Assembly: GCA_011391835.1 (NCBI GenBank)
Contig: JAABPS010000008.1
Location: 1 to 12,789 of the forward strand
Length of the DNA: 12,789 bases
From: Desulfobacteraceae bacterium
GTDB taxonomy: Bacteria; Desulfobacterota; Desulfobacteria; Desulfobacterales; JAABPS01
Direction of reading: 5' to 3'
The notes beneath the pieces are model-generated. The model searched no databases. It saw only the letters and a program-made list of their open reading frames with translations, and was not told where the DNA came from. Within the stretch, counting starts at the first letter, position 1. The number at the start of each line of letters is the position of its first letter. Below are positions 7,010 to 12,789 of the stretch, in pieces. The translations under genes were made by a program, and so were the position numbers.

Positions 7010-7777
7010 ATGAGTTTGAACTTTTTAGAGGTAAAAGATCTGGATAAGGGTTTCGGTGGGCTTAAAGCGATCAATAACGCCAGTTTCAACGTTCGCCGTG
7101 ATGAGATTGTCGGCCTTATCGGCCCAAATGGTGCAGGGAAGACGACCTTGTTAAGGATGATTCTGGGGATACTTAAGTCTGATAGCGGAACCATTCACTT
7201 CAAAGGGAAAAAGATAAACGGGAAGAAAACCTGGGATATTATTAACCTGGGTATCGCCGGCACATTTCAAAACATGAGACCTTTTCGCCATTTACCGATT
7301 ATCGCCAATGTTATGGTAGCCTGCCTGTGCCCTCGCGCAATGAAAAGAGGGGAGTGGGTGAAGAGGATTGAAGCAAAAGCCATGGATGCATTGGAATTTG
7401 CAGGCATTTCTGATATGGCTCGGGAAAAAGCGTCGACGTTGTCTCAAGGTGATCTGAAACGGCTGGAAGTAGCTCGTGCTGTAGCAACGGAACCGGAATT
7501 ACTTCTTTTAGATGAACCTTTTGGTGGCTTGAGTCCTGCGGAGACGGATCTCATGGCCAATTCGATTAAAAGACTTCACAAAGGGGGGCGGTTCGGCCGG
7601 CTGCACAGTGAAGGGCCTGCCATGATTATTGTAGAGCATAAGCTGAAACAGTTAATGAAAATTGTTGATCGGATTATCGTTCTGAATTATGGCGAGATTA
7701 TTGCTGATGGAGCTCCGGAGGAAGTGGCAAAAAATAAAAAAGTTATTGAATCGTATCTGGGCAAAGGAGATAAATAA
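7010..7777 (+). CDS. livG: LIV-type ABC transporter ATP-binding protein LivG
   Basis: A 255-aa ATPase. Walker A is GPNGAGKTT (38-46, K44), the Q-loop is TFQNMRPF, Walker B is LLLLDEPFGGL with D168 and E169, and the switch histidine is H210 (IIVEHK). The ending DRIIVLNYGEIIADGAPEEVAKNKKVIESYLG is diagnostic of LivG. Two deviations stand out. The signature is L144-S-Q-G-D148 rather than the usual LSYGQ/LSGGQ. There is also an insertion of about nine residues (GGRFGRLHSEG, around 192-202) just before the strand leading to H210. The ATG follows the ligase stop by one base, and its GGAGG (6996-7000) lies inside the ligase gene. It pairs with LivF to power the LivHM channel at the inner face of the membrane. 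Confidence 0.93.
   Translation: MSLNFLEVKDLDKGFGGLKAINNASFNVRRDEIVGLIGPNGAGKTTLLRMILGILKSDSGTIHFKGKKINGKKTWDIINLGIAGTFQNMRPFRHLPIIANVMVACLCPRAMKRGEWVKRIEAKAMDALEFAGISDMAREKASTLSQGDLKRLEVARAVATEPELLLLDEPFGGLSPAETDLMANSIKRLHKGGRFGRLHSEGPAMIIVEHKLKQLMKIVDRIIVLNYGEIIADGAPEEVAKNKKVIESYLGKGDK
7764..7770 (+). promoter_or_regulatory. Ribosome-binding site for livF; leaves start choice open
   Basis: AAGGAGA lies inside the end of livG. It is about 10 bases from an in-frame TTG (7780) and 13 bases from the ATG (7783). Spacing favours TTG slightly and codon preference favours ATG. The two starts differ by a single residue. Confidence 0.5.
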
Positions 7778-7782
7778 AATTG

Positions 7783-8529
7783 ATGCTAGAAGTTTCCAAT
7801 ATTACGGTCTGCTTTGACAAGGCAATGATTATTAATGATTTGAGTTTCCATGTAAACGCTGGAGAATTGGTTAGCCTGGTGGGACCCAATGGTGCGGGCA
7901 AATCAACGCTTCTTAGAGCCATTACCGGTATTGTATCTTGGGAAAAGAAGGTGCTGCGCGGTACCATTGGCGGAGATATTACCTTTAGGGGAAAGGTAAT
8001 GTTTGAAGGTGAAAGGATAGACGATGTTCCAGCGCATCAAATTGTGGAAAGAGGTCTGATCCATTGCCCTGAACGAAGAAGGCCTTTTAGGGAATTGACT
8101 GTTCTTGAGAACCTTTACGCAGGTGCTTACCTGGTGAAAGATAAAAAGGAAGTTCAGGGACATATTGATCAGGTGTATGAATTGTTTCCCAGGCTCAAGG
8201 AGCGGTCTAAACAGATATCCGGGACCCTCTCCGGGGGCGAGCAACAGATGCTCGCTATTGGGCGGGCCTTAATGTATAAGCCGAAACTGCTTTGCATTGA
8301 TGAACCTTCAACGGGTCTGGCTCCCATTTTAAGATCAGAAGTATTCGAAAAGATATCAAAAATACGCGAGTTGGGCATTACCATTTTGCTTGTGGAGCAA
8401 GAGGTTGACAGCGTTTTTAAGATGGCAACACGCAATTATGTCTTATCGTCAGGAAAGATTATTGCAGAAGGTGCAGGAGAAGAACTTCTAAAAGATGAGG
8501 GCCTCCGAAAAACCTATTTAGGCCTTTAG
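7783..8529 (+). CDS. livF: LIV-type ABC transporter ATP-binding protein LivF
   Basis: A 248-aa ATPase from the ATG at 7783 (249 aa from the adjacent TTG). It opens MLEVSNITV, the usual LivF start. Walker A is GPNGAGKST (34-42, K40), the signature LSGGEQQ is at 149-155, and Walker B is LLCIDEPSTGLAP with D173 and E174. The switch position is Q206 (LLVEQE) instead of histidine, which is normal for LivF relatives (usually VEQN). The protein is longer than the typical LivF of about 235 aa because of an insertion after Walker A, around residues 52-72 (WEKKVLRGTIGGDITFRGKV). It is the last transporter gene and forms the ATPase pair with LivG. A 224-bp gap follows before the next gene. Confidence 0.93.
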   Translation: MLEVSNITVCFDKAMIINDLSFHVNAGELVSLVGPNGAGKSTLLRAITGIVSWEKKVLRGTIGGDITFRGKVMFEGERIDDVPAHQIVERGLIHCPERRRPFRELTVLENLYAGAYLVKDKKEVQGHIDQVYELFPRLKERSKQISGTLSGGEQQMLAIGRALMYKPKLLCIDEPSTGLAPILRSEVFEKISKIRELGITILLVEQEVDSVFKMATRNYVLSSGKIIAEGAGEELLKDEGLRKTYLGL

Positions 8530-8542
8530 TCATATATTTTTT

Positions 8543-8562
8543 GCTGTTTTTAGATAAACAGC
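8543..8562 (+). other. Short hairpin after livF, not a convincing terminator
   Basis: GCTGTTT (8543-8549) pairs with AAACAGC (8556-8562) around a 6-nt loop, 13 bp after the livF stop. The stem is only 7 bp and no T run follows it, so termination would be weak or Rho-assisted. Confidence 0.3.
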
Positions 8563-8693
8563 TACTTCTGTTTGCCCACCATATCATTAGCACGTGCTGA
8601 GGCGTGTTAATCCTTTGCTGTAAACAATCGATTAAAACGAGATGAACAGGTGTTTTAAGAAATCGCTTGATTATTTGTTTTGAAATTTTTAGA

Positions 8694-8720
8694 TTGACAT
8701 TCGTGGTAACAATATAAAAT
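8694..8720 (+). promoter_or_regulatory. Possible promoter for the acyl-CoA dehydrogenase gene
   Basis: A perfect TTGACA (8694-8699) is followed after 15 bp by TAAAAT (8715-8720, five of six). An exact TATAAT at 8728-8733 lies too far from that -35. The 224-bp gap before the gene supports a separate promoter, but the 15-bp spacer is short. Confidence 0.35.
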
Positions 8721-8753
8721 AAAAGGTTATAATGGCATATTAGGAGAAGATAG

Positions 8754-10538
8754 ATGGGTCATTTTAAGGTGAATCAGAGAGACATTTTTTTTATTTTAAA
8801 GGATCAGCTAAACTATGGGTCATTGTGCAACTTAAAGCGTTATGAAAGTATTGATGAAAAGACGCTGGATATGCTGGTGACTGAAGCGATCAATTTTGCA
8901 AAGGGAGTCATAGACCCGTTACAGGAAATAGGCGAAACACAGGGGCTTCAGTTCAATAATGGAAAGGTAAAATGCCCTCCGGAGTTTAAAAAGGCTTTCA
9001 CACAGTATGGACAAGATGGATGGATAGCCGCAGCCAGAGATACGGAATATGGTGGGCAGGGATTCCCTCACATGATGAGAATTGTTATTAACGATTTTAT
9101 GTATGGTGCGTGTCAGCCGTTTAATATGGCGCCGAGCCTGACGCATGGCGCTGCACATCTTGTGGAGCATTTTGCCAAAGAAGAGTTAAAGAAAATCTAT
9201 GTGCCGAAAATGTTTGACGGCAAATGGTCCGGCACCATGTGTCTGACGGAAGCAGATTCAGGTTCAAATCTGGCAACCATCCAGACAACAGCGTTTCGTG
9301 AAGGGGATCATTTCCGGATAAAGGGTTCAAAAGTATTTATTTCCTGGGGTGAACATGACTTGACAGACAATATCATTCACCTTGTTCTTGCGCGTATTGA
9401 TGGTGCGCCGGAGGGTGTTGACGGAATTTCATTATTTATTGCACCAAAGATCAGGGTTCTGCCTGATGGTTCGCTGGGTGAACCCAATGATGTCAGTTGC
9501 AGCAGCATTGAAGAGAAAATGGGTCTTCACTCTTCTCCTACGTGTGTATTGAACTTTGGATCCCATGACGGATGTATCGGCTACCTGTGCGGAGTAGAAA
9601 ATAAAGGGCTGGCCCATATGTTTCGGATGATCAATATGGCAAGAATAAATACCGGCGTATGCGGGATGACGCTTGCCAGCACCGCGTATTTAAATGCGCT
9701 GGCATATACCAAAGAACGCATACAAGGGAAAGACGTTGCCGGCAGAAAACAGGGAAATGTTCCTATTATCGATCATCCGGATATTCGGCGAATGCTGTTG
9801 TGGATGAAGTCTATGGTGGATGGAATGCGTTCAATGATATATACAGGAGCATTTTGGTCTGATCTGGCAGAGGAACTTCCGGAAGGAGAAGAAAAGGCCC
9901 ATTATGAGAATTTGATAAATTTCATGACACCGATTATCAAAGCCTATTGTTCGGATATGGGTTTTCGGGTGTGTGAAACCGCGGTTCAGTGCCTTGGCGG
10001 GTATGGGTATTGCAAAGATTATCCGTTAGAGCAGTATCTCAGAGATGTGAAGATCATGTCGCTGTATGAAGGCACCAACGGTATTCAAGCCATGGATTTG
10101 ATGGGCCGCAAAATGCAGATAAATCAGGGTGCACCGTTTTTGGCCTTTAAAAAAGAGATTGAAAAGTTTTGTAACAGCAACACGTCGCATCCGCAGCTTG
10201 GTAAACAAATACATGAATTGATCCGGGTGAAAGATCGTCTGTGTGCTATGGCAGACGAAATGAAAAACAGGATGAAATCAGATCCTCTGCAGTGGGCTTC
10301 GTATACATATCCGGCCCTGCTTGCGTTTAGTGAGACGATCATGATATGGCGACTATTAGACATGGCGCGTATTGCTTACGCGGCAGTAGAAAAAGCCGGG
10401 GAAAATGATTTTTACACTGGGAAAATAAACCAGGCGACATTTTTTACAGATATAACAATACCTCATGTGCTTGCGAAAATTGAAACATGCCTGCGAACAG
10501 AGAGGGAAATAGCTGAAATGCCAGACAGCGCATTTTAA
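8754..10538 (+). CDS. Acyl-CoA dehydrogenase, large DmdC/FadE5-type
   Basis: A 594-aa FAD enzyme that introduces the alpha-beta double bond into an acyl-CoA. It is longer than the classic 380-aa dehydrogenases and has the layout of the DmdC/FadE5 subfamily: N-terminal extension, dehydrogenase core and extra C-terminal domain. Visible marks are YGGQGFP (N-terminal domain), TEADSGSN (165-172, flavin/acyl contact), GSKVFISWGEHDL, LGGYGYCKDYPLEQYLRD, and the catalytic base E439 in YEGTNGIQAMDL. This subfamily acts on substrates ranging from 3-methylmercaptopropionyl-CoA to medium/long-chain acyl-CoAs, so specificity is open. The ATG at 8754 has AGGAGA six bases upstream. The thiolase follows after 31 bp, so they are cotranscribed. 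Electrons would pass to an electron-transfer flavoprotein not encoded here. Confidence 0.93.
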   Translation: MGHFKVNQRDIFFILKDQLNYGSLCNLKRYESIDEKTLDMLVTEAINFAKGVIDPLQEIGETQGLQFNNGKVKCPPEFKKAFTQYGQDGWIAAARDTEYGGQGFPHMMRIVINDFMYGACQPFNMAPSLTHGAAHLVEHFAKEELKKIYVPKMFDGKWSGTMCLTEADSGSNLATIQTTAFREGDHFRIKGSKVFISWGEHDLTDNIIHLVLARIDGAPEGVDGISLFIAPKIRVLPDGSLGEPNDVSCSSIEEKMGLHSSPTCVLNFGSHDGCIGYLCGVENKGLAHMFRMINMARINTGVCGMTLASTAYLNALAYTKERIQGKDVAGRKQGNVPIIDHPDIRRMLLWMKSMVDGMRSMIYTGAFWSDLAEELPEGEEKAHYENLINFMTPIIKAYCSDMGFRVCETAVQCLGGYGYCKDYPLEQYLRDVKIMSLYEGTNGIQAMDLMGRKMQINQGAPFLAFKKEIEKFCNSNTSHPQLGKQIHELIRVKDRLCAMADEMKNRMKSDPLQWASYTYPALLAFSETIMIWRLLDMARIAYAAVEKAGENDFYTGKINQATFFTDITIPHVLAKIETCLRTEREIAEMPDSAF

Positions 10539-10569
10539 GAAAGAGCGCCGGAATAAAGGAGAATCGCTA

Positions 10570-11811
10570 ATGAAAGAGACAGTTATTGTCAGCGCAGTCA
10601 GAACGCCTGTTGGCCGATACATGGGCGAATTGAAGTCCGTTGAAGCATATGACCTTGCGGCGCTGGTGTTAAATGAAGTGCTTGCAAAAGTAAATATGGA
10701 ACCGGGCCAGATAGATGAAGTCATTATGGGCCAGTCGTATCCAAATGGAGAATACGTTAATATTGCCAGAATGGCGCTGCTCAAAGCGGGATGGCCGGAG
10801 TCTATTCCCGGCGTGACAATTGACAGACGCTGCTGCACGGGTCTGGATGTGGTTCGTTTGGCGTCAGCGCTTATCCGATCCGGCGAGGCGGATATTATTG
10901 TTGCCGGGGGTGTTGAGAGTATGAGCCGTGCCGAATTTTATCTTCCCGGAGATATAAAATGGGGGATTGGCGGGAGCAAGGGAATGCCACGGGGGCATGG
11001 CGATTTGTCGATATGGGGGTTGCCATTTTATGATCGGATTCAGCGGGCGAGAGTCATGTCACAGCCAGCGGAACGATATGGAATTATTCCGTCGATGATG
11101 TCATGGGCTGAAACAGCTGCCAAGGAGGAGCATATTTCACGGGAATCGTGTGATACATGGTCGTATGAAAGTCATCAAAAGGCATGCGCAGCTATTGCGT
11201 CTGGAAAGTTTAAAGATGAAATCATTCCCGTAAAAATACCACAAGGGAAGGGCGATCCAATTATCTTTGACCGGGACGAAAACCCCAGGGCAGATACAAC
11301 CATTGAAAAACTTGCAAAGCTCAAACCGGTGATGGGAGGTGTTTGTACAGCCGGAAATTCATCGACTGAGAATGACGGTGCGGCAGCGGTTGTGGTGATG
11401 TCCAGTGATAAGGCGGCAGATATGGGGATTAAGCCGCTTGCAAGCCTGAAGTCATGTGCTGTGGCCGGTGAAGATCCGCGGCGAGCACATAAAACAGTTC
11501 CAGTTGCAGTTGCAAAGGCCTTGAAGATGGCGAATATGACCATCGATCAGATCGATTTAATCGAAATCCAAGAGGCGTTTGCTGCACAGGTTCTGGCAGA
11601 TCTTCAAGATATGGGCGTTAACCCGGATGATTATAAAAAGATCAATGTAAATGGTTCAGGTATATCTCTGGGACATCCTATTGCCTGTACTGGCACTCGT
11701 GTCCTTGTAACCTTGCTGCATGAAATGAAAAGAAGTAACAGGAGATATGGACTGGAATGCATCTGCGGCGGCGGCGGTCTTGGCATCGCTGCTGTTTTGG
11801 AAAGGAAATAG
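10570..11811 (+). CDS. Thiolase (acetyl-CoA C-acyltransferase family)
   Basis: A 413-aa thiolase. It opens with KETVIVSAVRTPVGRYMGEL, the standard family start. The nucleophile is C88 in IDRRCCTGLD, the histidine is H369 in SLGHP, and the second catalytic cysteine is C399 in ICGGGGLG. Degradative thiolases cleave 3-ketoacyl-CoA with CoA to release acetyl-CoA. The cluster with dehydrogenases and a CoA ligase favours that direction over biosynthesis. Several residues near the active site differ from the common forms: DRRCCTG instead of NRxCxSG, and NGSGISLGHPIACTG instead of NGGAIALGHPIGASG. This suggests an atypical acyl substrate or a divergent subfamily. The ATG has AAGGAG upstream (AATAAAGGAGAATCGCTA before the start). 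No membrane segment or targeting signal is present. Confidence 0.92.
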   Translation: MKETVIVSAVRTPVGRYMGELKSVEAYDLAALVLNEVLAKVNMEPGQIDEVIMGQSYPNGEYVNIARMALLKAGWPESIPGVTIDRRCCTGLDVVRLASALIRSGEADIIVAGGVESMSRAEFYLPGDIKWGIGGSKGMPRGHGDLSIWGLPFYDRIQRARVMSQPAERYGIIPSMMSWAETAAKEEHISRESCDTWSYESHQKACAAIASGKFKDEIIPVKIPQGKGDPIIFDRDENPRADTTIEKLAKLKPVMGGVCTAGNSSTENDGAAAVVVMSSDKAADMGIKPLASLKSCAVAGEDPRRAHKTVPVAVAKALKMANMTIDQIDLIEIQEAFAAQVLADLQDMGVNPDDYKKINVNGSGISLGHPIACTGTRVLVTLLHEMKRSNRRYGLECICGGGGLGIAAVLERK

Positions 11812-11818
11812 ATAGGGA

Positions 11819-11838
11819 AGATATGCTACGGCATATTT
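11819..11838 (+). other. Hairpin with a cUACGg tetraloop between thiolase and second dehydrogenase
   Basis: AGATATGC (11819-11826) pairs with GCATATTT (11831-11838), including one G-T wobble, around the loop TACG. The loop closes on a C-G pair, matching the extra-stable cUNCGg tetraloop class in RNA. No T run follows, so a terminator is unlikely. It may stabilise or pause the transcript. Confidence 0.45.
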
Positions 11839-11909
11839 CAGAGTCGTTAAAAATACTTTTATCGTTATCTAAAATTAAATACTAAAATATTTTGAAAGGA
11901 AATATCACT

Positions 11910-12789
11910 ATGGATTTTCGATTAACAAAAGAGCAAGAGATGCTTAAAAAAGCGGTGAGAGAATTTGCTGAAAAGAAGATTGCCCCTTTTGCTGATGAAT
12001 GGGATGCAAATCATTATTTGCCTATAAAAGAAGTCATTAAGCCGATGGGTGAACTGGGCTTTTTTGGTTCAGGCATACCCGAGGAATACGGCGGAGAGGG
12101 TATGGGATTTTTAGAGTCGGTGATCATTACAGAAGAGATCGCCAGAGCTTCCAGCTCTCTTCGGGTACAAGTAAATTTGCTAAACCTTGGCTGTGCCTAT
12201 ACGATTTATCTCTATGGATCAGAGGAAGCAAAAAAGAAATATATTCCCAAATTATGCAGTGCGGAATATCTTGGCGGATTTGCCATTACGGAGCCCAATG
12301 CTGGTTCGGATGTCCTTGGTGCAGAGACTGAAGCAGAAGACAAAGGAGATCACTGGCTTTTAAATGGATCAAAAACGTGGATATCAAATGCCCATCAGGC
12401 AGATGTGATGATTGTTTACGCGTACACGGATCGTTCGCAAAAAAGCAAGGGATTTAGTGCGTTCATCGTGGAGCTGAAAAACTCAAATGGCATTTCCACG
12501 TCCGATTTAGGTAAGCTGGGTTCGCATTCATCTCCAACAGGTGAAATATTTTTTAATAACACCAAGGTTCCTAAGGGAAATATTCTGGGGAAACCGGGGG
12601 ATGGCGCAAAAATTGTTTTCAGTTCATTAAACAATACCAGAATATCTGCGGCTGCCGGTGCAGTCGGATGCGCCCAGGCGTGCCTTGAAATAGCCACAAA
12701 ATATTGTAATGAAAGAGAACAATTCGGCCAGCCTATCGGCAAGTTCCAAATGAACCAGGATATGATTGCCCAAATGTCAGCTGAAATAG
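11910..12789 (+). CDS. Acyl-CoA dehydrogenase resembling glutaryl-CoA dehydrogenase, 3' end cut by window edge
   Basis: The frame starts at the ATG at 11910 (AAAGGA nine bases upstream) and stays open to the right edge, giving 293 residues of an expected 380-390. It opens MDFRLTKEQEMLKKAVREFA. Family marks are IPEEYGGEG (56-64), FAITEPNAGSD (124-134), the flavin-contact WLLNGSKTWISNA, KLGSHSSPTGEIFF, and REQFGQPIGKFQMNQ. The stretch AAAGAVGCAQACLEIATKY is typical of the class. The catalytic glutamate and C-terminus lie beyond the window. The combination SSLRVQVN with YGSEEAKKKYIPKL and the pattern around TEPNAGSD resembles glutaryl-CoA dehydrogenases of anaerobes as I remember them. A generic short/branched-chain acyl-CoA dehydrogenase is the alternative. 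It is codirectional with the thiolase, 98 bp upstream. Confidence 0.9.
   Translation, partial: MDFRLTKEQEMLKKAVREFAEKKIAPFADEWDANHYLPIKEVIKPMGELGFFGSGIPEEYGGEGMGFLESVIITEEIARASSSLRVQVNLLNLGCAYTIYLYGSEEAKKKYIPKLCSAEYLGGFAITEPNAGSDVLGAETEAEDKGDHWLLNGSKTWISNAHQADVMIVYAYTDRSQKSKGFSAFIVELKNSNGISTSDLGKLGSHSSPTGEIFFNNTKVPKGNILGKPGDGAKIVFSSLNNTRISAAAGAVGCAQACLEIATKYCNEREQFGQPIGKFQMNQDMIAQMSAEI

Noticed and set aside
10356..10838. 160-codon minus-strand open frame across the dehydrogenase-thiolase junction
   Set aside because: It overlaps both real genes in antisense, has no supporting start signal and has no recognisable protein features.
12416..12742. Minus-strand open frame opposite the second acyl-CoA dehydrogenase
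   Set aside because: It is antisense to well-conserved dehydrogenase motifs and has no independent support.
1..12789. Mobile elements, CRISPR arrays, tRNA/rRNA genes or riboswitches
   Set aside because: I saw no transposase or integrase frame, no spaced direct-repeat array, no tRNA-like cloverleaf and no known riboswitch core in the intergenic regions. This was a reading by eye, not a covariance-model search.

Overview
The window reads as a chromosomal catabolic region of an anaerobic bacterium, most likely a Desulfobacterota (sulfate-reducer-like) relative. That placement is an inference from protein style: an LIV-type transporter joined to an acyl-CoA ligase, a DmdC/FadE5-type acyl-CoA dehydrogenase, a glutaryl-CoA-dehydrogenase-like enzyme, and a winged-helix protein with many cysteines. 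There is no rRNA or tRNA to confirm it. Base composition and codon use look uniform, and I see no mobile element, CRISPR array or phage gene.

Left part (1-1490, minus strand): a calcineurin-like metallophosphoesterase, followed 102 bp downstream by a winged-helix/iron-sulfur-type protein whose C-terminus runs off the left edge. The two probably form one short transcription unit.

Divergent intergenic region (1491-1724): a 15-bp inverted repeat, a possible sigma-70-type promoter, and a sigma-54-like -24/-12 element. All of these could serve the large rightward gene set.

Central part (1725-8529, plus strand): a complete hydrophobic-amino-acid-type (LIV) ABC importer in the order binding protein, strong hairpin terminator, LivH, LivM, AMP-forming acyl-CoA ligase, LivG, LivF. 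From LivH to LivF the genes lie 1-48 bp apart. The ligase sits inside the transporter gene set, between permease and ATPase genes, which argues that the transporter imports a carboxylic acid that is activated to its CoA thioester on entry, rather than an amino acid. LivM carries an unexpected C-terminal four-cysteine zinc-ribbon-like tail.

Right part (8530-12789, plus strand): a 594-aa acyl-CoA dehydrogenase, a thiolase, and a second acyl-CoA dehydrogenase resembling glutaryl-CoA dehydrogenases, which is cut by the right edge. With the ligase these give activation, dehydrogenation and thiolytic cleavage steps of a beta-oxidation-like route. The enoyl-CoA hydratase, 3-hydroxyacyl-CoA dehydrogenase and electron-transfer flavoprotein needed for a full cycle are not in the window and may lie to the right. 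The true substrate cannot be read from the sequence.
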